Of a stretch of DNA of 64,000 bases, positions 1 through 7,209 are shown piece by piece. The position numbers and the translations under genes are program-made. Every line of letters begins with the position of its first letter. Position 1 is the stretch's first letter. Source of the stretch: Oculatella sp. LEGE 06141 (lineage in GTDB: Bacteria > Cyanobacteriota > Cyanobacteriia > Elainellales > Elainellaceae); assembly GCF_015207605.1 (NCBI RefSeq), contig NZ_JADEWO010000011.1:62001-126000 (forward strand). The letters are read 5' to 3'. The notes beneath the pieces are model-generated. The model worked only from the letters and a program-made list of their open reading frames with translations. It was not told the origin of the DNA and ran no database searches.

Positions 1-1
1 G

Positions 2-580
2 ATCGGAGCTTTGCGAACCATTCACGATGGCAGCCTCAAAGTGATGGGACGCGAATTGGTGGGGATGAACAACGCGCAACTGGTGGAAGTGCGGCGCGGC
101 ATCGGCTTTATCTTTCAGGCGCACAACCTGTTTGAATCGCTAACAGCGGTGCAAAATGTGGAGATGGCCGTTGAGCTATTGGGTGGCTTTGGGTCTAAAC
201 GGGCGCAGGCGATCGCCATGCTAGAACAGCTCGGATTGGGACATCGGGTCACTTACAAGCCCAATTCCCTCTCTGGTGGGCAAAAACAGCGGGTCGCGAT
301 CGCCCGTGCCCTCGTCAACCAGCCGCAGCTTATCCTGGCCGATGAACCCACCGCCGCGCTGGATAAGGAATCTGGGCGCGATGTGGTCACGTTGATGCAA
401 ACGCTGGCGAAGGAACAGAGTTGCACTATTCTGATGGTCACGCACGATAACCGCATTCTGGATGTTGCCGATCGGATCATTAACTTAGTAGACGGTCGCC
501 TGGAATCCGATACCAGCATGAGGGATTTTGTTACTGCCCATGATCCTAAAACCCTCGATCCGCGCATGTTCATGCTGTAG
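2..580 (+). CDS. devA: DevA-family ABC exporter ATP-binding subunit (5' partial)
   Basis: The gene enters from outside the window: the frame is open from base 2, and the TTG at 11 lies inside the protein, so it is not a start. The visible part has the Q-loop region (IFQAHNLFE), the ABC signature (LSGGQKQR), Walker B (LILADEPTAALD) and the H-loop (VTHDN). The Walker A half is missing. The wording matches DevA, the ATPase that pairs with the DevB membrane-fusion and DevC permease proteins to export glycolipids or other envelope compounds; DevB and DevC would be expected just upstream, outside the window. DevA-like ATPases also occur in cyanobacteria without heterocysts, so this gene does not prove heterocyst formation. 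The family call is firm; the substrate is unknown. Confidence 0.85.
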   Translation: MGALRTIHDGSLKVMGRELVGMNNAQLVEVRRGIGFIFQAHNLFESLTAVQNVEMAVELLGGFGSKRAQAIAMLEQLGLGHRVTYKPNSLSGGQKQRVAIARALVNQPQLILADEPTAALDKESGRDVVTLMQTLAKEQSCTILMVTHDNRILDVADRIINLVDGRLESDTSMRDFVTAHDPKTLDPRMFML

Positions 581-738
581 GGTCATACCGTCAGGCGATG
601 CTAATTTTGGTAAAGCTTTGTAACATATAATCAAATAATGGGCACGCTTTTCTAACGGATCTCAATGGGTTCATCAGCTTCTTATCTGCACTCATGAGCC
701 AACCGAGTTAAAAGCACCAGAACCTACGGCTTAAACCT

Positions 739-1224
739 ATGTCTCTTTTCGTCAACAGCGCTCAAGAGCTAACCTATCAACACATTTCAGAGTATCTACG
801 CTCCTCCAGCCTGTTCAAAGACACCATGCAGGCGGCGACCGATGCTCCTACGTTCAACCTGCTTTACCAACCCTCCACGCTGATTGAAGTTGAGGTTTTG
901 CCATGGGAAATTCATCCCTGGCAAGATGCAGAGTTAGCAGTAGTGAAAGCATCCAGCCATATCACCATCGGTAGAACAATGGATGCTGAGGTGATTCAAT
1001 TTTTGCTGGCTGAAAATAGCAAGATGCGCTTTGGTGCCTTTCAACTGGATGAAGCCGGTCAAGTCCTGTTTGTTCACAGCATTTTGGGTGGCGAAAACAT
1101 GGATTTGCTGGAGCTAGAAAGCTGTATTTTGTCTGTAGCAGCGATCGCCGCCACCTACGAAGACATTCTCGCAGCAAAATTTAACGGACAGCGGCTGGTT
1201 GAACGTCCACTGGTTGAAATTTAA
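739..1224 (+). CDS. YbjN / type III secretion chaperone-like protein
   Basis: A 161-residue soluble protein with no signal peptide or membrane segment. The middle and C-terminal part (about residues 55-150) has the alternating pattern of YbjN-like proteins: a FLLAENSKMRFGAF-type segment, then a short strand ending in HSILGG and a long helix with a LLELESCILSVAAIA-type pattern. YbjN domains share the fold of type III secretion chaperones and are thought to bind peptides or partner proteins; the role in cyanobacteria is unknown. It stands alone between devA and a CHAT protease gene, with no clear operon link. Start ATG 739 is the first in frame. The assignment is by pattern only. Confidence 0.6.
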   Translation: MSLFVNSAQELTYQHISEYLRSSSLFKDTMQAATDAPTFNLLYQPSTLIEVEVLPWEIHPWQDAELAVVKASSHITIGRTMDAEVIQFLLAENSKMRFGAFQLDEAGQVLFVHSILGGENMDLLELESCILSVAAIAATYEDILAAKFNGQRLVERPLVEI

Positions 1225-1568
1225 CCTGCCGCCACATTAAATCCGCCAGCCATCAGGCGTTGTGGGAGCGATATAGGGATGACAGGGGCATTGCACTGCA
1301 ATGCCCCTACATGTGTTGGGCTATCAACCAGATTTCTTGACCCTTTTTGAGGGCGATCGCCAATTCACCAGGCAGAAAGTAGTATTCTTTTGCTCAAGCA
1401 TGAAAGAATCCCTGTAGAGCAAACGTCCTGGTTTCGCAAACTTGGGTTGTTGAAATAATCATATCCCAACACCATAGCAACTCATTGCGGTGTGACCCTG
1501 ATACGACGTGATGTTGAAAGACACCCAACCATGACGTTTATTCCTTCATCCACTGCATCTATAACGCT
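1225..1568. other. Intergenic stretch holding one compact hairpin
   Basis: About 340 bases without a convincing gene. The only clear structure is the 11-bp-arm hairpin at 1284-1308, listed separately. Short reading frames here have no ribosome binding site. Confidence 0.6.
1284..1308. repeat. Compact hairpin, 11-bp arms with 3-base loop
   Basis: Perfect inverted repeat with arms AGGGGCATTGC and GCAATGCCCCT and loop ACT, 60 bases after the YbjN-like gene. No T-run follows, so it is a weak terminator. It resembles the hairpin at 5312-5340 in arm layout and 3-base loop, and looks like one of the dispersed palindromic repeats common in cyanobacterial genomes. Confidence 0.75.
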
Positions 1569-2972
1569 ATGAAGTTCATTCGACTGATTCTGCTATTTCT
1601 GCTGGCATGCAGCTGGGCGATCGTCGGATCGTTTCTCCCCCTTTTGCTGCACAATCAGCCTGTACAGGCCACTCCAGCCTCATCCATGACCACTTCAATG
1701 TATCCACAGCCGCTCTCTGCACTGCGACTGGATGTAGAAAGGCTACAGCAAACCCTCGATCGTGAAGACCTTGCAGATGCAATTCGTCAGGTAGAGTTAG
1801 GCTGGAAGCAACAATATGAGGATTATTATCAGGGAAACTTAACCAGCCAGGTATTAGGGAGCGATCAAATTGCTCAGAGTCTCAACCAGATAGCGCGGCT
1901 TACTGGCAGGCGATCGGCTTTAATCTACGCGATTCCCACCCCAGAGCAGCTAGAGCTGATTTTGCTGCCACCACGCGGCCAACCTGTACATCAGCGCATT
2001 TCAGAGGCTAATCGCGAGCGGCTCAACCAAACCGTCGAAACCTTTCGCGCAGGGGTCGTGAATGTTAGTTCCCAGGCATCAGAGTATTTGCCCGTCGCTC
2101 AACAGCTTTATCAGTGGATTATTGCCCCACTAGAAGCAGACTTAGAGGCTCAACGAATCGATACGCTGATCTTTTGTCTGGGTACCGGACTCCGCAGCCT
2201 GCCGCTGGCGGCCTTACATGACGGTGAACGGTTTCTAATTGAAAAATACAGTTTCGGCATCATTCCTGCCTTTAACCTGCTCGATCGCCAACCAGCAGCG
2301 CTTGCGAATACCAGAGTGTTGGCAATGGGTGCCTCCGAGTTTCAGCAAGAAGCCCCGCTTCCTGCCGTTCCGGTGGAGCTTGCGGCCATTACCCAACTTT
2401 GGCAAGGAGAAACCTGGCTCAATCAAGAATTTACGATGGAAACGTTGAAGGCGCGGCGATCGTCCTATCCGTTTGGCATCATTCATTTGGCAACCCATGC
2501 GGCTTTTGTGGGCGGATCGGTCGATGAGTCGTATATTCAGTTTTGGGATCAACCGTTACATCTCGATCGCCTCAGAGAGTTAAACTTGCGGCTTCCGATT
2601 GTGCAATTGCTGGTGTTGAGCGCCTGCCGCACCGCATTAGGTGATCCCAATGCTGAATTGGGATTTGCAGGGTTAGCTGTACAATCTGGAGCCAAGGCCG
2701 CCTTAGCCAGCTTATGGTCGGTTAGTGATGCCGGAACGCTAGTGCTAATGATTGATTTTTACAGACAGTTGATGACCGCTCCCATCAAAGCAGATGCTTT
2801 ACGACAGGCGCAGCTGGCGATGCTGCGTGGGCAGCTTCAGCTACAAAGTTCCCCCATTCTACGGGCGATCGGTCGCAACGATTTACCTGTCGAATTAAGG
2901 GAATCTGCCAGCGTCGATCTATCTCACCCCTACTACTGGGCTGCCTTTACCCTAATTGGCAATCCCTGGTGA
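1569..2972 (+). CDS. Secreted or membrane-anchored CHAT-domain peptidase
   Basis: 467 residues. A hydrophobic N-terminus (residues 4-28) followed by small residues (PVQATPAS) is a signal peptide or signal anchor, so the protein is probably periplasmic. The C-terminal half is a CHAT domain, a caspase-like cysteine peptidase fold: the catalytic histidine is His310 in IIHLATHAAF and the catalytic cysteine is Cys353 in LVLSACRTALGD. Both key residues are present, so activity is likely. CHAT is the HetF-associated peptidase domain, and many cyanobacterial members carry TPR repeats. Here residues 45-190 are helical without an obvious TPR array, so target recognition must differ. Transcribed alone; no partner is visible nearby. 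The substrate is unknown. Confidence 0.85.
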   Translation: MKFIRLILLFLLACSWAIVGSFLPLLLHNQPVQATPASSMTTSMYPQPLSALRLDVERLQQTLDREDLADAIRQVELGWKQQYEDYYQGNLTSQVLGSDQIAQSLNQIARLTGRRSALIYAIPTPEQLELILLPPRGQPVHQRISEANRERLNQTVETFRAGVVNVSSQASEYLPVAQQLYQWIIAPLEADLEAQRIDTLIFCLGTGLRSLPLAALHDGERFLIEKYSFGIIPAFNLLDRQPAALANTRVLAMGASEFQQEAPLPAVPVELAAITQLWQGETWLNQEFTMETLKARRSSYPFGIIHLATHAAFVGGSVDESYIQFWDQPLHLDRLRELNLRLPIVQLLVLSACRTALGDPNAELGFAGLAVQSGAKAALASLWSVSDAGTLVLMIDFYRQLMTAPIKADALRQAQLAMLRGQLQLQSSPILRAIGRNDLPVELRESASVDLSHPYYWAAFTLIGNPW

Positions 2973-3020
2973 GTCAAATAGAATGGACGCTGGAGCAGAG
3001 CGCTAAGCCCCATTCATAAA

Positions 3021-3068
3021 CCACTACCCTGGGTAGTGGGGTAGCGTGGGGATAGCTATCATCCCCAC
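3021..3068. repeat. Two adjacent hairpins downstream of the CHAT gene
   Basis: Hairpin 1 at 3021-3039 has arms CCACTACCC and GGGTAGTGG with one base between them. Hairpin 2 at 3046-3068 has arms GTGGGGAT and ATCCCCAC with a 7-base loop. They lie 50-95 bases after the stop codon and could terminate transcription or protect the mRNA 3' end, though no T-run follows either. Confidence 0.55.
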
Positions 3069-3118
3069 ACGTTGATGATTCATTCGATCGCCCTGGTCAT
3101 TGCCGCTTAGCCTATATG

Positions 3119-3154
3119 CCTCTTCTCAAGCCGTAGCCTCTTCTCAAGCTGTAG
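3119..3154. repeat. 18-bp tandem repeat, two copies
   Basis: The unit CCTCTTCTCAAGCCGTAG at 3119-3136 is followed directly by a copy at 3137-3154 with one change (C to T). Non-coding. Confidence 0.85.
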
Positions 3155-3175
3155 CATGGGACGAACCAAGGGGGG

Positions 3176-3301
3176 ATTAACCTGGCAGCCATTGTTCTTA
3201 GGGCAAACCGTGTTTGGACTCCGCTCAGCACTCGCTCCCGTGTGGGGTGAGCGGAGTCGAACCCCAATCCCTTATGCCAAATCTTTTATTGCCAGGTTAA
3301 T
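3176..3301. mobile_element. MITE-like inverted-repeat element, 126 bp
   Basis: Terminal inverted repeats ATTAACCTGGCA (3176-3187) and TGCCAGGTTAAT (3290-3301) are perfect over 12 bases. Inside is a second inverted repeat, GACTCCGCTCA at 3220-3230 and TGAGCGGAGTC at 3248-3258. Nested palindromes with no coding capacity fit a non-autonomous element mobilised by a transposase elsewhere. No clear target duplication was found. Its ends differ from those of the GAGGATG family found elsewhere in the window. Confidence 0.65.
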
Positions 3302-3653
3302 AGATGCACTGAAGTAGACGCACTGAGATTCGTTAAAGGATATTTCGTACCTCGCTGGTTTGAGTTTGACCCATTACAATATCAAGTGTTGCGATCGTGA
3401 TACCTTAACCGCCAGCAACGGCTTTCCTTTGGAATCGACAACACGCACCCACAGCAACATTCTGGCAATGAAATGGGTAACACTGTAGCTCTTTTAAGGG
3501 AACCGAGCGACAACTTTACCTCAATTGCCAATCAATCTTGAAGAAACATCATCCTACAAATAACTTTTTTTTCCATTTCAGACTTTAATGGAAGTAGTGA
3601 GAAATTCTCTCCCGACTATTGAACATCATTACTCAAACAAGGAACGCTCTGAG

Positions 3654-4289
3654 ATGCAAGTTTCACCAACCAATTCCTCCTCTGATCCAACATTGTCGAA
3701 GCTGCTGGAAATTGATGCCGATTTAGCGTCTCAAGAGGCTCAACTATTAGCTCAAATAGAGGGCATTGGTGAAAAGCGAAAAAGCCTCCAGTCGGTTGTC
3801 AGCATGTTTTCATCTAACAATCATTCTGTAGCGGCAGAGCTAAGTGCAGCGATTGATGCATCAGCTTCAACAGGCAAAGCAGCTTCACCTGTTAACGCTA
3901 CAGCGAATCATGCATCCGCGGCTGAGACTACTAAAGGCGATCGCAAATCCTCATCCACGTCTCAACAAAGCAAGAAGGCAACTAACACTAGCAAAGGGAA
4001 ACGGCGAGAGCAAGGGTTACAAGATTACATGCGGCCAGAGTTTGAGAAAAACTCCTTGCCACAGGCTGTATCCACGGTCTTACAACAGCAACCCGATAAA
4101 GTGATGGGCATCCCTGAGATGATCGACTCCATCTATGTTGATGAAACACCCAAGGCAATGCGAAGCAAAGCCAGCACCCGAATTGCCAACGCCCTTTCGG
4201 CTGGCTTGAAAGAAAACAAGTGGTATCGCGGCAAAACGGGTCGGTATAGCCTTTCTCAAGCTGCCGCCAGAGCTGATCTGTCCTCATAA
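3654..4289 (+). CDS. Coiled-coil / low-complexity protein with C-terminal winged-helix-like domain
   Basis: 211 residues from ATG 3654, chosen because AAGGA lies 10 bases upstream; an in-frame ATG at 3588 has no such site. Three parts are visible: a short heptad-like helix (about residues 14-48), a Ser/Thr/Ala/Lys-rich linker (50-115), and a C-terminal domain (about 120-205) with LQDYMRPEF, a long helix, a KAMRSKASTRIANALSAGL-type helix and GKTGRYSLS. That layout looks like a winged-helix/HARE-type DNA-binding domain, in which the terminal beta hairpin carries the GRYSL-like motif. It may be a nucleoid or regulatory protein, but this is inference. A monocistronic gene in a repeat-rich region. 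Confidence 0.6.
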   Translation: MQVSPTNSSSDPTLSKLLEIDADLASQEAQLLAQIEGIGEKRKSLQSVVSMFSSNNHSVAAELSAAIDASASTGKAASPVNATANHASAAETTKGDRKSSSTSQQSKKATNTSKGKRREQGLQDYMRPEFEKNSLPQAVSTVLQQQPDKVMGIPEMIDSIYVDETPKAMRSKASTRIANALSAGLKENKWYRGKTGRYSLSQAAARADLSS

Positions 4290-4570
4290 TTCAACCGCTC
4301 CTTATCACCTTAACCGTGGAGAATCATTGCGGTCGTTAATGGCTGAAGCAGCCAATTTAATCCCTGGGTGTTGTAGTGTTTGAACGAAGCAATACTGACC
4401 AACATGATTCTCCTGCGCGGTAAACCTGGTGGTATGGGTTCCTGTTTCGGGCAGGAATGGCGATCGCCATTTAACCTGTTATCCCTGGCTTACCTTTGCA
4501 GCTAAACGCATATTTTGGCTACGAAAGCAGTTAGGATACTGGAAGATGGCAGAACTCAAATAATTTAAAG

Positions 4571-5032
4571 ATGGTAGAGCGTCCAATCAAGAAATCTGAG
4601 CGACCCGCTAAGGAGACTACTGACAGTAGTTCCGCTAGCCCTGTTTCCCCATCGCCCAGACCATCGAAACCTACCCGTCGCAGCGATCGGGATAGTGATG
4701 ACAGTGAAAGTAGAGACAAAGGTGGAGATAGAGGCAGAGGCCGGGATGAAGGCAGAAGCCGGGATGAAGGTAGAGGCCGGGATGAAGGTAGAGGCCGAGG
4801 CAAAGGTAGAGGCGGTTCCAGGGAAGATGCCCCCAAAGCGCCTGCTAACCTTGCACTCATGAGAGGGCCGAAGCCAGCCAGAGCCACTCCTGTCGCAGAA
4901 GAACCACCGTCCGAGACTGAGCCTGAGACTGAATCTGAGGTGGAGTCTAACGGTGAACCAGATACAGTTTCAGAGAGTGATTCATCGGCGGGCGAGGCAG
5001 ACAGCGTTCCCAATGCCTCCACGGATAGTTAA
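4571..5032 (+). CDS. Disordered RG/RDEG-repeat protein
   Basis: 153 residues, very rich in Ser, Pro, Arg, Gly, Asp and Glu, with no predicted globular core. Residues 57-80 are hexapeptide repeats of the type GRDEGR, encoded by four 18-bp tandem units. After this comes a short conserved-looking segment, NLALMRGPKPA, then an acidic tail of Glu/Ser/Thr. A basic RG-rich middle and an acidic tail suggest RNA or protein binding through disorder. A frame on the opposite strand across the same region is a shadow of the repeats. The start is ATG 4571; no strong ribosome site is seen. Function unknown. Confidence 0.6.
   Translation: MVERPIKKSERPAKETTDSSSASPVSPSPRPSKPTRRSDRDSDDSESRDKGGDRGRGRDEGRSRDEGRGRDEGRGRGKGRGGSREDAPKAPANLALMRGPKPARATPVAEEPPSETEPETESEVESNGEPDTVSESDSSAGEADSVPNASTDS
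4739..4810 (+). repeat. 18-bp coding tandem repeat, four units
   Basis: Four adjacent 18-bp units at 4739, 4757, 4775 and 4793, based on GGCCGGGATGAAGGTAGA with a few substitutions, encode the RDEGRG-like hexapeptides of the disordered protein. The unit is a multiple of three, so copy-number change would keep the frame. Confidence 0.85.
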
Positions 5033-5641
5033 GGGCTGGCAACAGTCTCAAACTGCCTATTCTTTCGAGGTTGATGGGTTGACCGTTTGAAGTGAGCCAA
5101 CGGCAGGTTTTCGTTTAATCCGTCTCGGTTGGCCGCTTAACTCACCCAGAACTAATAGTCTGAGCAAACAGGCCGTCCATTGAACTGGGTTGAACGCCCA
5201 ACGGCACCATCAGCCCGTTTTAGTAGGCTTTGGCTGCGAACAAGGGCATAAATCTGCCCTGGGGTTGCAGCCTTAACCAGGCCGTATTGGGTTTTCTGCA
5301 TTCACCTATGAACGAGGGCACTGCGACGCAGTGCCCTCGTTGATGTATTTCTCCATAATGGAACAACGATTGTGTATCGGGCGTAACTACAGGCTTGCGG
5401 GCGAATCATGTACCTGACCGTACCTTTTCCTGCAACTCCTTTAGGGGCATACCTCTACAGCAGGGAGTGACGTTTGTAAGTCATACCGACCTTCAGCGAT
5501 ACCTGATCTGGGAACCTGACGTTCTTTCTAAAAAATTGGAGAGAATGGGAAGATATACATCGCTTCTCCCATCAGTAGCTCGATCGCTCCACAAACGGTT
5601 AGCCCACTGAGTACTCAATCTCACTCTTATTGCATAAACCT
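5033..5641. other. Intergenic stretch with one strong hairpin
   Basis: About 600 bases with no supported gene. A 71-codon frame at 5395-5610 lacks a ribosome site and protein-like composition. The hairpin at 5312-5340 is listed separately. Confidence 0.55.
5312..5340. repeat. Compact hairpin, 13-bp arms with 3-base loop
   Basis: Perfect arms ACGAGGGCACTGC and GCAGTGCCCTCGT around loop GAC. It shares architecture with the hairpin at 1284-1308 (AGGG-core arms ending in TGC, 3-base loop). There is no T-run after it. Confidence 0.8.
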
Positions 5642-6601
5642 ATGACTCGTTCTGCCTGTTTGATTTTCAACCCTGTTGCAGGGCAAGGGGATTCAGAGCA
5701 AGATTTAGTAGTAATTCGCTCACTGCTAGAACCCACAATCGATCTGGATGTCCAGTTGACAACCGAAGAAATTGACGCAGGCCAACTGGCTCATGCTGCC
5801 GTTGAGCGTGGAGTTGAAGCGATTATTGCCTCCGGTGGGGATGGTACCCTTTCAGCCGCCGCAGAAGCCCTGGTTGGTACCAGTATTCCCTTTGGCATCA
5901 TCTCTCGCGGAACAGCAAACGCTTTTGCCAATGCGCTCGGGCTACCCGACACGATCGAGGGTGCGTGTCAAACCATTTTGGGCGGCTATACCAAGATTGT
6001 TGACGCGGCTTACTGCAACGGCAAACCGATGGTTTTACTGGCGGGTATTGGGTTTGAAGCAGAAGCCGTTGAGCAGGCCGATCGAGATGCTAAAAACCGA
6101 CTCGGCATGTTGGCTTATGTGATTTCAGGCATTCAGCAGTTGCGGAGGCTGGAGTCGTTTGATGCTGAAATCGAAACCGATGAGCAGGTGATTAAGGTCA
6201 CGGCTTCTGCCATTACGGTTGCAAATGCGGCTCCCCCCACTTCTATCCTGGCGCAAGGACCGGCTGGCGTTATCTATGATGATGGCTTGCTCGATCTCAC
6301 TATTGTGGCTCCTGCCAATACAGGAGGAGCGATCGCCGCCTCAATTCACCTCTTACAAACGGCTTTGTCGGGTCACGCCGTTGAACGAGATGACATTGGC
6401 TATTTACGGGCAAAGCGGATCAAAGTAACGACCACCCCACCGCAAAAAGTGGCGCTGGATGGAGAACTGATCGGCACCACTCCGATTGAAGTTGAGTGTA
6501 TTCCTCAAGGGCTAACGGTCTTTACTCCAGGGATGGAAGAGGATACACCTGTCGAAAAACTGGAAGGGCTGCCCAATTTGATCATTGAGCCAAAAAGTTA
6601 G
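5642..6601 (+). CDS. YegS/BmrU-family lipid (diacylglycerol) kinase
   Basis: 319 residues from ATG 5642 (a TTG at 5630 is in frame but poorer). The N-terminal kinase domain has the opening strand CLIFNPVAGQG and the nucleotide loop GGDGT at residues 65-69, followed by a GIISRGTANAFANALGLP segment that matches the DAGK/YegS pattern GTANDFA. The C-terminal half is a beta-sandwich substrate domain with KVALDGELIG near the end. The enzyme transfers phosphate from ATP to a lipid such as diacylglycerol, at the inner face of the membrane. The family is certain; the lipid substrate is not determined by sequence. A lone gene. Confidence 0.88.
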   Translation: MTRSACLIFNPVAGQGDSEQDLVVIRSLLEPTIDLDVQLTTEEIDAGQLAHAAVERGVEAIIASGGDGTLSAAAEALVGTSIPFGIISRGTANAFANALGLPDTIEGACQTILGGYTKIVDAAYCNGKPMVLLAGIGFEAEAVEQADRDAKNRLGMLAYVISGIQQLRRLESFDAEIETDEQVIKVTASAITVANAAPPTSILAQGPAGVIYDDGLLDLTIVAPANTGGAIAASIHLLQTALSGHAVERDDIGYLRAKRIKVTTTPPQKVALDGELIGTTPIEVECIPQGLTVFTPGMEEDTPVEKLEGLPNLIIEPKS

Positions 6602-6744
6602 CCTGTGAGGTAACTTTCTCGATCGTGTGTAGCGAACTGGCAAATATCACCACATATCAGTAGACCGATGTTGCGATCGCCTTGCCGCAACGGTTGACAT
6701 AGCGGTTGAACGATCGAGCTGTATCTTTCTCAGGGGATAGTACT

Positions 6745-7101
6745 ATGTCCAGAAGTCGGATAGTGCGATGGAATCAAACCAATAGTTCTCAACCCAGCCA
6801 GCGATCTGCATTAATGCAAAGTGTCATTCAAGAAGGGGTGCGTCAGGCACGGCAAAGTGCCGACCAGGCTTACTGGAGCTTTGTGGTCGCTAGTATTATG
6901 ACCACAGCCAGCACCATCATCGGCCTGGGAGGAGCCGGTTTGTTGCTGGTCGGCAATGCCTCCGAAGGCACCGTTACAACCGCAGTTGGGCTGGCTTCTG
7001 GAGTCTATTCTTACCAACTGTCTAAAGAGGCAACCGATCGCCAAAAAGCAGCCAATGACCGTCTCGATCGAATGCTACAGCAGTTAGAAACTGTACTCTA
7101 A
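6745..7101 (+). CDS. Two-helix membrane protein, cyanobacterial TRADD-N-associated type
   Basis: 118 residues from ATG 6745, preceded by GGGGA 7 bases upstream. The order is a polar N-terminus, an amphipathic helix (MQSVIQEGVRQARQSAD), two hydrophobic helices (about residues 46-66 and 71-88) separated by a GNASEG turn, and a charged helix with TDRQKAANDRLDRMLQQL. The pattern SFVVAS..., GAGLLLVGN, SYQLSKEA and ANDRLD fits the cyanobacterial two-transmembrane domain found next to TRADD-N-like domains in predicted immune and signalling proteins (my recollection of the family). Here it stands alone without the TRADD-N partner. It ends at a strong terminator and is convergent with the sigma-factor operon. 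Confidence 0.6.
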   Translation: MSRSRIVRWNQTNSSQPSQRSALMQSVIQEGVRQARQSADQAYWSFVVASIMTTASTIIGLGGAGLLLVGNASEGTVTTAVGLASGVYSYQLSKEATDRQKAANDRLDRMLQQLETVL

Positions 7102-7107
7102 ATCAAG

Positions 7108-7140
7108 AAAAGAGTGATCGTAATACGATCACTCTTTTTT
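7108..7140. terminator. Bidirectional intrinsic terminator
   Basis: Arms AAAAGAGTGATCGT (7108-7121) and ACGATCACTCTTTT (7125-7138) with an AAT loop and a T-run on the plus strand. The complementary run of A at the left arm also gives U residues on the minus strand, so it can serve both the membrane-protein gene ending at 7101 and the sigma-factor operon ending at 7210. Confidence 0.9.
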
Positions 7141-7209
7141 GGAGACACTATTTGGAGACACTGACGTTGAAAATTGAGTTGGGAATACTGAGCAGCACAT
7201 TTGATACGT

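Noticed and set aside
1-580. DevA as evidence for heterocyst formation
   Set aside because: DevA-like exporters also occur in cyanobacteria without heterocysts, and no heterocyst-specific gene is seen here.
4531-5022. 163-codon minus-strand frame with PLPSSRPLPSS repeats
   Set aside because: It mirrors the 18-bp tandem repeat of the plus-strand gene; Ser/Pro/Leu repeats are the expected shadow and no ribosome site is present.
5395-5610. 71-codon plus-strand frame before the lipid kinase
   Set aside because: No ribosome site, odd composition and no recognisable pattern.
6694-6722. TTGACA box as promoter of the TRADD-N-type membrane protein gene
   Set aside because: No acceptable -10 box lies 16-18 bases downstream.
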